The translations under genes and the position numbers were made by a program. DNA of 64,000 nucleotides from Saxidomus purpurata (taxonomy: Eukaryota > Mollusca > Bivalvia > Venerida > Veneridae), in contig JAFMSR010000002.1 of NCBI GenBank assembly GCA_022818135.1, forward strand, positions 44,018,699 through 44,082,698. Reading direction: 5' to 3'. Below, in pieces: positions 31,446 to 43,394 of this stretch. A model generated the notes under the pieces. It ran no database searches. It saw only the letters and a list, made by a program, of their open reading frames with translations, and was not told the origin of the DNA. Every line of letters begins with the position of its first letter. Positions within the stretch are counted from its first letter, which is position 1.

Positions 31446-32838
31446 TATGGAACAGTTTTGATACAAAAATTACATTGAGCCTCCTGACATCCCATCTTGC
31501 ATTGTTACGTGTGTATTTGTCCATCTGATATTACATGTTTCTTTTTGATATGTTCTATGCTTAAAACTGGAGAAATGATTACACCTTTCTGAGAGATGAA
31601 TTGTTGTATTCTACATTATTTCATATATCAGTGTTCTGTATTTGCTATTCAACTGAACTTAAATTTAAAGATGATTTCATTGCAATTGGTTACTCCTAAC
31701 TGGAGTTATTGAGCAGAAACCATGTTTCTATTTTAGTAACAGTGACCTTGACCTTGAACCAATGTGGTTTTCATGCGCTTTGCCAACGTGTCAGTATGGT
31801 GAAGATTTGTGTTGAGTTATTCTTAAACCCTACAAGGGGTTCAAAAAATATGGAGTGGGCACGAGATATAGTCATATGACCTTTGATCTCTAACTGTGAC
31901 CTTGACCTTGAGCCGGCGCAGTTAGTTCATGAGTTCAGCACATCGCGTAGTTAATGTAAACATCTGGCCCAAGTTTAATGAAAATCCTTCGAGGGGTTTA
32001 GGAGATACGGAGCGGACACGAAATACAAGGCTCAAACCTTTGACCTTGAGCTGTGACTTTGAGTCGGCGTGGTTGGTTCATGGGTTCTGCACATCGTTTA
32101 GCTCAGGTGAACATTTGACCCAACTTTCATGAAAATCCTTCGAGGGGTTTCGGGGATATGGAGCGGACACTATTTTACCGGACAGACAGACAGACAGACA
32201 GACATGACAAAATCAATTTATCTCCCTAAGACATAATTCTCCTTAAAGTACGGATTATGACGTAGGTGCAGAAAATTGTCGATGATTATGCAAACGCGCC
32301 ATCTGAAGTAATAATGCGAGTGCACGTTTCAACAGTGCGTGATGACATGCATTGTTCGTCCAACTGGCATATGTTGTTTAGCTTAGATTCATTATGCCTG
32401 TGTCAGTATAACATAGCTATATTGGTCTATATTAGCAGTTGGCTAATACGTTAAAAGACGTTAAAATCATACATTTCAAGTATGACAAACGCAGTTATTA
32501 AGAAATACATTTCGATCCAGCATCATTTATTAAATGTTATGATGAGGGTATGAATGACAGCCAAACAATGCAGTCAAGTTGTTCAACTTAATTTCGACGG
32601 TTTACTCAATCATCTTTAAATATAAGTTCAGTTGAACAGCAAATACAGAACACTGATATATGAAATAATGTAGAATACAACAATTCATCTCTCAGAAAGG
32701 TGTAATCATTTCTCCAGTTTTAAGCATAGAACATATCAAAAAGAAACATGTAATATCAGATGGACAAATACACACGTAACAATGCAAGATGGGATGTCAG
32801 AAGGCTCAATCAAATTTTTGCATCAAAACTGTTCCATA
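31446..32838. mobile_element. 1.39-kb element with ~230-bp terminal inverted repeats
   Basis: 31446-31680 and 32610-32838 are near-identical inverted copies, starting TATGGAAC and ending GTTCCATA, flanked by GTAAAA on both sides (31440-31445, 32839-32844). The centre (31730-32170) is three units of about 152 bp rich in 'tgaccttgaccttgag', ending in a (CAGA)n run at 32180-32203. No transposase. A tandem ~160-bp core recalls oyster 'pearl' elements, but those lack such long TIRs. Confidence 0.8.
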
Positions 32839-32844
32839 GTAAAA

Positions 32845-33566
32845 TGTACGAGTCACAGCATAATTAATCATGTGGATTTCGTCTCTTTCCGCCATATTGC
32901 TGGAGAGTATATGCTTCGGGAATAGAAAGAAAGAAAAATCCACATTACCAGCTACAGCGAGGGAGGGGCAGGTATATCTGTTTTACAAATAGTTCTTTTT
33001 CAGAATATATAGACCCGGTGAAAATTATAAATGCACAGGTTTTTTGCCTCTGCTTCCTATAAATCGACCTGTAGTCAGTGAAATTGTGGGAGGAGCCATG
33101 TTTATAAATTGTTTTGTCTATCAGTTTCTTGGTATCTAAAAATAGCCAGTGTTAAATTAGCATCCGAAAATAAGTAATGTTGTGTGAAAAGAGGTATTTA
33201 ATTATCACAATAAACAAACAATATGGAAGTTACACAAGGATTTGGTATTATGCTAGTTACTAATAAAAACTTTATTTTTATATATCAGTTACATAAACAA
33301 AAAGGATATACAGCTAAATACACAGAGGTAATGATCATTTTATGTAGTAAAAAAGGGTTCGCTGATGTTTACCACGCACATTTTATATAGAAACCTGTCC
33401 CAGTGCCCATCTCCCAGTCATGCTTCAAAAACATGCGCGGCGTCTTTGATGCTTTGCATCAAAATTCGTCTTGTATATCTGGTTGAAATGTATCTTGAAC
33501 GTAAAAGCATTGCCGACCGATTCATCATCGCCTTATCACTAGTGGACTTTTGTAGATGATAAATAA
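32845..33566. other. AT-rich stretch with no supported feature
   Basis: No exon, repeat or dyad I can defend. The 64-codon ORF at 33365 has no recognisable motif and may belong to the lost 5' part of the LINE that follows. Confidence 0.5.
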
Positions 33567-34716
33567 TTAATCGCTCCGGTTAAAGAAGTTCGTATTAAAC
33601 AATGTACTGAGCCATGGATTAATTCAGAAATTTTACAATCTATAAAAGACAGAGATAAAGCTTTTTATAAGTTTAAGAAAAATAAATGTGAAGAAAATTT
33701 TGTTATTTTCAAAGAATTAACAAACAATGTTCAGAATCATTTTCATGCCGCTTAACAGAAATACTTTACTGAAACACTTACAGAAAATAAGTCAGACTCA
33801 AAAACTTTGTGGAAAACTTTAAAAGGTCTTGGTCTCCCCTCAAAAAAAGGTCAGTGTTCTTCTAATAACATAGGACTGAACTAAGATGGTGAAATCTGTG
33901 TTGATAAGCTTAAAGTAGTTGAAACATTCAATGCATTTTATACTTCTGTTGCTTCTAAACTTGTTTAGAAACTTCCATCATGTTATGACAAATATGGAAA
34001 AACATTTCTCTCTTGTTTCTATACTGATAAAGGTGCTAAACCTAATAGTTATTATTTTTCAGTTGTATCAGAAAACAGTGTTTTAAAGTATTTAAATAAG
34101 CTCAGTGTTAATAAAGCTACTGGTCTAGATCAAATACCAGCTAGATTTGTACGGGACAGTGCCTCCATCATAGCTAGTCCTCTCACTCATATTGTCAATT
34201 TGTTCATTATTCAAGGTGTAGTACCGGATGATTTAAAGTCTGCCCGTGTTGTTCCTTTGTTTAAGAAAAATGACAAGACTGAGGTTGGTAATTATCGACC
34301 GGTGTCAATTCTTAATATTGTATCAAAAATATTTGAAAAAATTGTGTATGATCAAATTGAAAAGTATCTGGTTGAAAAAAAAAATTATATAGTTTTCAGT
34401 CTGGGTTTAGGCGCGGGTTTTCGATAGATACATGTGTTGTACACTTATCTGACTATATAAGATTCCAAATGGATAAGGGTCATATGGTAGGGATGGTACT
34501 GCTTGATCTCCAGAAGGCCTTTGACACTGTTGATCACAGTATTCTATTGATGAAACTTGAAGCCCTTGGGCTAAGTGAAGATGCCCTCAGATGGTTTAGG
34601 TCATACTTTTGTGATAGACATCAACTGGTTACTGTATCTGGTACATCATCTTCTCTCTCTTGTTTCACATGTGGTGTCCCCAAGAGTCCATACTTGGACC
34701 TCTTTTATTTTTTGAT
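33567..34716 (+). pseudogene. Jockey/CR1-like LINE ORF2, 5' half (broken)
   Basis: Non-LTR retrotransposon reverse transcriptase. One frame carries the linker with PWINSEILQSIKDRDKAFY and then the RT start (NKATGLDQIPARF, VVPLFKKND, NYRPVSILN). In-frame stops lie at 33753, 33882 and 33966. A frameshift in an A-run near 34385 moves to the frame with LLDLQKAFDTVDHSILL (catalytic Asp of motif A). A second small lesion hits the GVPQGS-type motif near 34680. The reading breaks off at 34716, where another element is inserted; the rest resumes at 36874. Confidence 0.9.
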
Positions 34717-34996
34717 CGATTGATTTTCAATCGGTCCAATGTTAACAGAGTATAGCTTCCTTACGGCCGAACGCACAACATACAAACAAGAAGTTCCATA
34801 TATTCAGTTGTTACGAATTATACTGTCTTCTGTTTTTAATTATATAGTAACAGATCTAAATAATATCAAAACATTTCAGAATAGCATAATACTATATTGT
34901 TGTTTTTCTTATAATTTGTAACTAAAATCAACGAGATATCTGTTCTGTATAGAACTATTTTCCTACGCGGTTTTGATCACAACTAGTCAGACCGGA

Positions 34997-35227
34997 GACA
35001 CTAAAAGACAACTAGTCAGGCCGAATAATTTAAAGTCTTTTATCCGATATTGTTTTTGTGATCATAAACTATCGGAACATCGTAATACGTTATGGAACCA
35101 CTAGGTACTCTTGAATTTTAAATTACAAAACTCGGAATTCAACATTAAAAAAACAACGATTTTTTTGTAACTTGCCAACGCCTCTATCATCAAAAGTGTT
35201 CGGCCTGACTAGTTGTCATTTAGTGTC
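34997..35227. mobile_element. 231-bp MITE with 29-bp TIRs
   Basis: The 29-bp ends at 34997-35025 and 35199-35227 are inverted with one mismatch (core 'acaactagtcaggccgaa'). A third partial copy of the end ('acaactagtcagaccgga') sits directly outside the left end. No ORF. Confidence 0.75.
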
Positions 35228-35633
35228 TTTAAAGATATGCCGCACTATAGCGCCTGAAACACTAGTCTAAAATACGCCTTTACGCGTTTAGGTATAAAAC
35301 TGAAACTTATCAGCAAATTAACTTTACAGAGGCACTTGTAGATGTCTTTTTGAAATATGACAACATATTTTTATGCTTTAAACACGTTGTAATTGTTGTA
35401 TTTTATGTAAATGCGTGGTTCGAAAATGGTACGAAAATGTCCGCATTTTGCCGAAGTCGGTTGAACCTGGGTACGAATAACTGTAAGAAATCACAATAGA
35501 TCTACATGTCTTAAATACGATTTTTAAATGTAGACAGAAATGCAATAATCTAAAGGGAAAATCAAATTCATTTCTCTGGATCATACTGTCATTTACAAAG
35601 AACAGATATTAACTCAATATTATACAAATAGGA

Positions 35634-35664
35634 TTTATTGTATTGTATTGTATTGTATTGTAAC
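35634..35664. repeat. (TTGTA)n microsatellite
   Basis: Five to six units; it may be an expanded retroelement tail. Confidence 0.85.
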
Positions 35665-35751
35665 TAAAACTTTCAAACTTTACCATGATTCTTTTGCTAC
35701 ACTAAATTTTGGCGGGTACATTCATACTACATTAATTATATTGTATCATTA

Positions 35752-35788
35752 GTATTATCATCATCATCATCATCATACATCATATCAT

Positions 35789-35846
<58 letters not shown>

Positions 35847-35849
35847 CAT
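35752..35849. repeat. (ATC)n-(ATT)n microsatellite
   Basis: About seven ATC units, an irregular bridge, then about 19 ATT units. Confidence 0.95.
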
Positions 35850-36238
35850 TACTTGTTACGAAATACTACTAGAGTCTAATGTATGTTAAATATGAAAGAT
35901 AAGAGCCTGCTATTAAAACATTCAGTTGTTGTTTTAGACAAGTTATGAAACTTTAAAACGCTGGTAATGACTAGGGGTGCGCAATAGACCCGGTATATTG
36001 CAATTCGCAGTATTTTGGAAGCACTCACCGGGATAGTTAATGTGAGCTGCAAGTACTTGTTCTACAATAGGTATTTTCTATTTTTATATTTTCTATGAAA
36101 AAACAGAGGAGCCATTGTCATAACCTTCTTGACGTCAGTCGGCGCTGTCGTCTTAAATCTGGTTAAGCTTTCTTAAAATTCACTTTCTCGGTAATCATTA
36201 AAGCCTTGAAACTTCAGACAATAGCTTGGCATCAAACG

Positions 36239-36484
36239 ATGGCATCTGTGGCCGAGTGGTTAAGGTCACTGACTGATGATCACTTGTTCTTCACCGCTGT
36301 AGGTTCGTGCCCTACTTGGGTTGAATTCTTTTATGTCTGGAGGCTATCTAGGTTCTACCCATGTGCCCGCTCGTGACTGAAATAATGCCCGAATTGGCAC
36401 CCAGGGTCTTCCTCCTCCATGAAAGCTGGAAGTTGCCATATGACCTTAGTTGTTGAGTGCGACGTTAAATTCAAATAAATCAAT
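36239..36484 (+). mobile_element. tRNA-derived SINE
   Basis: Head with A box 'tggccgagtggttaagg' and B box 'ggttcgtgccc' (Ser/Leu-type tRNA), a ~150-bp body with 'ggcacccagggtcttcctcc' and a 3' end 'gcgacgttaaattcaaataa'. About 245 bp in all. This body and tail style is common in molluscan SINEs. Confidence 0.8.
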
Positions 36485-36873
36485 TGGCACAATACAATCA
36501 ACCCTATGGGCATATCCCATAAATTTTGAATGACATTAAAAGTTGTTCAAACTATGAATTTTCAGTTCCGTTTTGTCAAAATCCACTTCACAGTTACCGT
36601 TCACAGCTATGATACTTCTTAGGGTAGTTGAGCATAGTCACTAAATGCAAAAGGTAAGCACATGGGTTCCTATCTCAAAAGTAAAGTTTACACAAATGGT
36701 TAAAGGTCAAAATTTGTGGACATTTGTGTCTCCAGATTATAACTTTACCTGTGTAAGGGTTGTCCTGATATTTACACATGTATCTGTACAGTCTGTGTTG
36801 TCCTGATTTTTACGCATGTATGTGTGCAGACTGTGTTGTTCAGAGACAATCGATCCTCCAGTACTTTCAGTTC

Positions 36874-37830
36874 TTTGATTAATCTACGTCAATGACATGT
36901 CAGCAGTGGTAGAAAATAAATTACTTTTGTATGCTGATGATTCTGGCATATTGGTTACAGGTAAAAGTGAAAACAAGACTGAAACTGTGTTAACCAGTGA
37001 ACTGGAAACAGTCAGTGAATGGCTTATTTGTAACAAGTTATCTTTGCATCTAGGCAAAACAGAGTCTATTTTGTTTGGCTCAAAACCTAAAATAAGGTCT
37101 CAATCCGGTATGGAAATATCATGTAATTGCAAGATTATTGATGCTGTCCATTGAATTCAGTTAAATATCTTGGCGCCACTTTGGACCAAAGCCTGTCTGG
37201 TGAGCCTATGGCAAGGTCAGTAATTAGTAAAGCCAACGCTAGGTTAAAGTTCCTGTATATAAAACGTGATTTTCTAACACAACATACAAGAAAGCATTTG
37301 GTTACATCCCTCATCCAGTGCCACTTTGATCATGCCTGTTCTTTTTGGTACCAAAGTTTGACACAGTTATTAAAAAGTAGACTTCAAACAGCCCAAAACA
37401 AATTAGTGAGATTCGTCTTGAATATGGATTCTATGTCTCATGTTGGTCCAGGCCAGTTTAGGTATTTAAAGTGGTTACCAGTCGAAAAACGGGTTAACCA
37501 AATTATTTTTGGTCATGTTTTCAAAGTTAAGTCAGGCATAGCCCCAGCTTACCTGGGAGAACATTTTAATCATGTACACTAATTACACACTCATTGTACA
37601 AGGTTTAGGGTAACTTCTTGTCCCAATCCTGATGATCCATCCAGCTTAAAGTTTAATAACAGTGGTTGTTTTTGTATTCCCAAGGTGAAGGGATTTGGTA
37701 AAAAGTCTTTACTTATCAGGGGTGTGTCCTTTGGAATGACTTGCCATAGCTGATACGTAATATTAGTTTTTAAGCATTTTAAGGAAGCCGTCAAACATCA
37801 TTGTTTGTCCTAGTTTTAACATTGTGTCTT
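36874..37830 (+). pseudogene. Jockey/CR1-like LINE ORF2, 3' half (broken)
   Basis: Resumes the RT with YVNDM, then LLYADDSG (catalytic YADD at 36930-36941) and VSEWLICNKLSLHLGKTE. A frameshift near 37140 moves to the frame with VKYLGATLDQSL, thumb and C-terminal segments (LKWLPVEKRVNQI, APAYLGEHF) up to 37582. Decayed C-terminal coding continues in other frames to about 37830. No intact endonuclease or poly(A) tail was found. Confidence 0.9.
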
Positions 37831-38069
37831 ATCATTCTTAACTATCTCTTTGTATTTTTGTTTTAGTGTCTTATCATTCTTAACGATCTCTTTGCATTTT
37901 TAGTGTAATGCTTGGATAGGTATATGTGGTATATTACTTTTTAATCTAGTCAGTGCTTTTAGTGTCATAAAACTGATTGATGCTCATATAACTGATTTTT
38001 TTTTGTCAAACAGTACTTTGATCTCATCCATAAAATGATGTTGTAATAACCTAGGTCAAATGTGATACC

Positions 38070-38165
38070 ATTTTACACTTAGATTTTGTCACAAAATTAT
38101 TGGTTATTCTGACAAAGCATAAGAGGGCGACACAAGTGTTCTACAGAACACCCATCTAGTTCTAC
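38070..38165 (+). repeat. end block of repeat family R2
   Basis: 'acttagattttgtcacaaaa' ... 'gagggcgacacaagtgttct' matches the end of 23960-24245. Confidence 0.7.
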
Positions 38166-40080
38166 TCATCACTCACTAAAATAACTTCTTTAAGTTATTT
38201 TCCAGTCATAATAACTCATTCAAGTTATTTTCTTTCAATAATACAAAGATTTAACATCATTTTTCCACAAGAATACGAATATTCTTGGGAGTTATACAAT
38301 TTTTTTCTATTTCTTTGATCATTAAGCTTAAAGATCATGAAATAAAATCTGTTATGCCATGACAAAACCTTCTTACGCAAGGGCTTTGAGTTCTACAGAG
38401 CTTGGTGTTGTCTTCTGTCAGACTAGACTAGTGCAAACAGTCCATCTGAATGGGTTTTGTTGTGGTGGCCTGAATACAGGTCATCAGAAATTAATTGGCT
38501 TAATTACTCACTAGAAATCAGGCATAAACACTGACTGACAAAATATCTGTTGGAAAAAAAGGTGATCAGCACCATGTCACCTGATAGCTTTTTATTGTTA
38601 AAAACATGTGTTTGGTGTTTCCAGTTTAGAAACAATGAAATACCTATTATATGACATAGAACAGTATAAGGATACATGTATTTAATCAATTTAAATTGAT
38701 ATAACCAATTAACCATGAGATAATTTTTGTATATTTGTAACTTTGAATTTCAATAATAATGTACATGTATACAGACCTATATTGTATATAACTTTTTTAC
38801 TGTTGCAATGTACTTATCTGGTAATATGTATGTGTATGAGATAATACTTCTACTTTGGTGTAATTATCAGTTTTGTTTTGAAGAATAGAAATTTCAAGTA
38901 AACACTACTTTTGTATGATTTGAGACTAATTCCTTTCAGATGCAAAGTTTACTACAATTATTTAACACTGTATAGTGACACCGTATTTTACTTTTAACTA
39001 ATTATCAGTACAAAGATTTGAATATTTTATTCTTGTCTAAAAGGGTTGTTTTTCAAAGAAACAGTATTGCATATATACATTTTTGCTCACCTGAGCATAT
39101 AGTGCACATTCCTTGGGTTGGTCTGCATAGAACATGGTTCTATCATTATCCTATGGTATATATTTATGTTATAATATCAGTAAATTCAAAAAGATCCTGG
39201 GACTTTAATACAAGCTGTTCAATTGTAGCATTCATCATCAGTCATTAAACAATTTGCTAATAATTGTTTCTCGTGTTGAAAAATTCTAACTGGTACATTC
39301 ATGTATTTTTAAAAAATCTAAAAACACATGTCAGTTTAATTATCAATAGAATTCTTTCTTAAATATTAGTGCAGCAGATTGAAAGAACATTAAATAAATA
39401 TTAAAGAGATTGTAACTTGTTTCCTCATTACTTGAAATTGGTCCACTATTCCAAAAGGCCTAACAGGTAAAATGGCTGGACACAAAAATATTCATTTCAT
39501 GTGGACTGGAAAAATCCAATCCATTAATCTCTTACAGAACCTTATTCTTACATCATGAATCATCCATCAAATTTATCTAACACCAAATCTAACCCTACGA
39601 ATGCATTTGGTATGGGAAATAATCAAATTAAACAAAATTCGAAGTGGGTGGGGTAAATATATCTGTTCTATTTTTATCGAATACAAAATGCAGAAACACA
39701 TACATGTATTGGTATAGAATCTATAGACATACTCTCCTGAAAATCATGATCCATCCCAATGTTGTAGATGGTAGGAAATCTTAAATTTAGTCGATGCAAA
39801 ATAAAGAATTCCCCATGATACTATATATGCCGATTTTAAAGTATTTCCTTACTTTAGGATTAAAATAACTGCATTTCCGAACGCCCGTGCAAAAAAAAAA
39901 AATCAAGCTCGGGGATTTTTCATTTTTTTTCATTTTCATGCCATGCTAGGTGTACAGTAAAGGTTAAGTAAAAAAAACAATTAAAACAATTTATCGGTTA
40001 ATTTTTGTATGGCAAACAATTTAAAATTGTCTACATTTCGTGTTGATTTAGAAGTGGGTGGGGTAATTTTATATGCTTTA
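38166..40080. other. stretch without gene or recognised repeat
   Basis: AT-rich, only chance ORFs. One short dyad, 'aataacttctttaagttatt', at about 38178-38198. Nothing else supportable. Confidence 0.5.
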
Positions 40081-40185
40081 TTTCTATCTATCTATCTATC
40101 TAGCTATCGATCTATCGATCTCTCGAACTATCGATCAATCGATCTCTCGATCTATCGATCTTTCGATCGATCGATAGATTTATTT
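40081..40185. repeat. (TCTA)n/(TCGA)n microsatellite
   Basis: Runs of tcta turning into tcga/atcgatct, ending at 'gatagattta'. It abuts a minus-strand retroelement end, so it is probably an expanded tail. Confidence 0.9.
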
Positions 40186-40345
40186 TAGTATATAACAGAT
40201 GTACAAACATGGTTAAAACAAACATGATGCATACATATACAGATAATTAGATACACAAGTTTATAAACCATGATATGCACATCAATACCAAGGATAACAC
40301 AAAAAAGGGAAAAGTGATTCTCCCTTATTTCCATTGTGGTACTTA
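40186..40345 (-). mobile_element. retroelement 3' end, copy 1
   Basis: On the minus strand this reads 'ttttgtgttatccttgg' ... 'atgtgcatatcatgg' ... 'aataaatcta' into the TCTA run. The same order is at 57712-57882. The start of the element is not identified. Confidence 0.6.
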
Positions 40346-40862
40346 ACTCTGTCAAATATGATCTTGGCCAACAAACTTTGGCGGCATCATGACCCTTATG
40401 TCATAAGCAATACAATTTGAAAGTTTGATGAAGAAATCTTAAGAAATGGCAAAGTTATAGCCAACATTAAGTTTTCGTGACAAAATCTAAGTACAAAAAG
40501 GGGCATAACTCTGTCAAATATGACCTTGACCTACAAAATTTGGCGGCATCACGACCCTTATGTCATAAGCAATGCAATTTGAAAGTTAGATGAAGAAATC
40601 TTAAGAAATGGCAACGTTATAGACAACGTTAAGTTTTCGTGACAAAATCTAAGTACAAAAAGGGGCATAACTCTGTCAAATATGACCTGACCTACAAAAT
40701 TTGGCTGCATCATGACCCTCTTGTCATAAGCAATACAATTGTAAAGTTTGATGAAGAAATCTTAAGAAATGACAAAGTTAAAGCCAACGTTAAGTTTGTG
40801 TGACCAACGGACCGACAAAGCGATCCCTATGTATCGCCTTTTTCCGAAAGGGCGACACAAAA
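40344..40862 (-). repeat. tandem array of repeat family R2, three 162-bp units
   Basis: 'taactctgtcaaatatga' recurs at 40344, 40506 and 40668 (period 162). Each unit has 'ggcggcatcatgaccctta' and 'gatgaagaaatcttaagaaa'. It ends near 'cgaaagggcgacacaa', the complement-side match of the family's end block. Confidence 0.9.
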
Positions 40863-41047
40863 AGAACTGCTCTATATATAGGGTCAAAATTTGTATTTTG
40901 GTGTAGATTTTTATGACCACATGGTCCAGAATACATGTGCCAGTTGATTATTACTGATGCAACATTATATAGAGACGTTTGACTGGCAGAGTTCAGAGTT
41001 GGTTTTTATCTTTAACTTAAGCATGTTAAAGGCATATAGCTGCCGAG

Positions 41048-41140
41048 TGCAAGTGAATTAATATGTCCCGTTGTTAGTCGTGAAGTGGTAAAGTGTCCGT
41101 TTAGCAAACTAATGGTTCATTTTTTGAATCCTACAAATCA
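41048..41140 (+). mobile_element. degenerate tRNA-derived SINE head
   Basis: A-box-like 'tagtcgtgaagtggtaaag' and a disrupted B-box region 'ggttcattttttgaatcc'. Too decayed to be a tRNA. Confidence 0.35.
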
Positions 41141-41539
41141 CAAATAATTTTTCTATCTTACAAATATCTCGCATTCCATGATACATTTATTTCATGAATA
41201 CTGTCAAAATTGGTTTAAATATCTGTATTCATACGATGTAAATGAAGAGAGGGCACCTTTTATATATGTTTTTAATTAAACTGATTCCATGTTTACGACT
41301 TTAGACGAGTTCAGGCATTTGGCGCAAGAAATCAAGGGGCACTTCTGCGAAGTCCGACAAACACAGGAAACGCTCCAACATATCTCTATTGAACTAAGTC
41401 TGAAATCATTAGTTATTTCTTTATTCGATAATATTGAACTGACTAAACTATATTACTATGAAATAAGGCACTGCCTAGAATGGGGATTTATCCTTTCATG
41501 TGAACTTAAGAACTGATAAGGGGGAAATTGTGGCTCTTG

Positions 41540-41640
41540 CTCTTTACTAAGGTCACTACATTGGCACTGATGGGGGATCGAACCTGGGATCCTCCGATCT
41601 CGAGGAAAAAAAGCTAGCTACAGTACAGTACACTTTATAC
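41540..41640 (-). mobile_element. tRNA-derived SINE fragment
   Basis: On the minus strand, B box 'ggttcgatcccccatcagtg' without a clear A box. Confidence 0.4.
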
Positions 41641-42639
41641 ACCAAAGAAAGTCAGATCGGGTTTTGAACCAGAGTCTCCCCATAATCAGGTATGTATCAA
41701 GCACAACAGGCATAGGTTTGTCTGACCGTCTGAGTTATCTTATTCTGGTAATAGATTCAAGATTGGTCACAATTAACAAAGAATTTTGTTTTAGATATTA
41801 ACATTCAGGCTTTACCACATTCAATTTCATTATTCAACCTGTTTTGAAATACTTCGTCAGTACGACTCTATAAGAATAAATTGTAAAATGCATGTAAAAT
41901 CTACGTTCATAGAGGTCACGGACTCATTATCAGCGCTGTCATTCACTGACAATGAAACACATTTTCTAAAGTTTGGTTAAACACCCATCTGCCCAAAACA
42001 AGAACTATGGAAGCCCAAAGGTGCTATGTACACTAAATCTAATTTTCATTTTTGCAGGCTTTGAAATACAAAAATGAAAATTTCCATAGAAAAGTTACTT
42101 TTATTGCACTTTTATAGATCTAATTCAAATCAATGGTATATAGATCGTACATGAATAATTTGGGTCTGCTAACACTTTCAATTACTATCCTAGTGATAAA
42201 TGCAAATAACAATTGAGGTGGTCGTGGATGGGTTAATGTGTTCGCTAACTCTGTCACTTCTGTTGTTGTTTTTATTCTAACGATATGTTTCAAGAAAAAA
42301 GAATTATTCGTAGTTGGATTTCTTGAATTTTATTTGTTGCTACATGATCCTCCTACGCTTCCATACCATGCTTTTTACGGCAGTCCACCAAATGACGTCA
42401 TAAATTACAATTCTCGAAAGTGATCGAGAACACACTACGACCTTTCAGTCTGGGGTCAAATGAGACCGCCATCTTTGAATTGAATGTTTACATGTGTTTA
42501 TCATTTCATATTTTGGCATATTTTGCGCAAGATGTTACCGAAGTAAGAAATGAAGAAAGAAAAGTTGAGAAGTCGTAACTCCAGTATAAACAAGCACCTG
42601 CGGCACCAAGCACCTGCGTTGTCTTTAGAAAAAATATTG

Positions 42640-42920
42640 AGGCGCTTCGCGCCTATGGTTATTCTGTCAATTTCTTATAATTCAAAGTTGACTTATTTAC
42701 AGCTTGTGTATTCTCCCAGACTTGACCAATTAAAAAAATAATTAAAAAAATAATGATGCCTACTATATTTTGCAAAGCCGAAAGTCATCAAAAATTACTG
42801 CCTTAGTCAATGTAACTAACGCTTAGACGAATAAGTAAATACGGGCTCTATCGTCTCGGGGATTTCCCCGGCGGTTCGCGCCGGGATAAATCCCCTATGA
42901 CCCTTTTTGATGATTTCAAA
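42640..42920. repeat. palindrome cluster H6
   Basis: GGCGC-TTC-GCGCC at 42641-42653 is a perfect short dyad. A longer imperfect palindrome runs about 42779-42917, with outer arms 'gaaagtcatcaaaaa' / 'tttttgatgatttc' and inner arms around 'cccggcggttcgcgccggg'. Less regular than H1-H5. Confidence 0.6.
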
Positions 42921-43310
42921 AATAAATATAATATGAATATAGGTACTACCTAATAACGGGGAAAGCCTATGTTAGTATGCAAAATAAAAGATCAGATGAA
43001 GTATTTTGTATATATTTATTTTAAACCTGAGTGATGTCTGGAACCAGGAACCATCTTTAACTTTTCTTTATGTTAGAGTATTCCTGCTGGAACACAGGCC
43101 ACTGACAAAAGACGTCTAATCTGCAAACTGGTTATGTTCTACAAAATGTATTACAATCTTGTAGCAAAATCTAGAGTCCCAAACAGCTTTACCACCCTAG
43201 TCGATTCCATGCCAACTCGGACTTCCCTTTCCCCAAATACCACGTGCAATATTTGTAGCCCTTTCTGATCTTGAATCATTCAAGCAGGCAGGGGGCAATC
43301 TCAGTTACTT

Positions 43311-43349
<39 letters not shown>

Positions 43350-43394
43350 TTCTTCTTCTTCTTCTTTTCTTCTTCTTCTTCTTCTTCTTCTTCG
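43311..43394. repeat. (ATC)n-(TTC)n microsatellite
   Basis: About 12 ATC units followed by about 15 TTC units with one interruption. Confidence 0.95.

Larger units (their letters stand above)
34717..36873. mobile_element. 2.16-kb element inserted in the LINE
   Basis: It interrupts the RT between the motif around 34705 and YVNDM at 36889, with TTTGAT on each side (34711-34716, 36874-36879). Subterminal inverted 9-mers GATCGATTG (34714-34722) and CAATCGATC (36847-36855) mark its ends, and end A also forms a hairpin (CGATTGA...TCAATCG). Both ends match, inverted, the element at 53597-54691. No coding capacity. It contains a MITE, microsatellites and a SINE, listed separately. Asymmetric ends with shared subterminal repeats suggest a Helentron/HINE type (inference). 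Confidence 0.7.

Noticed and set aside
35752..43394. Triplet-repeat runs as CRISPR-like or telomeric arrays
   Set aside because: Simple microsatellites without spacers and without a telomere motif.
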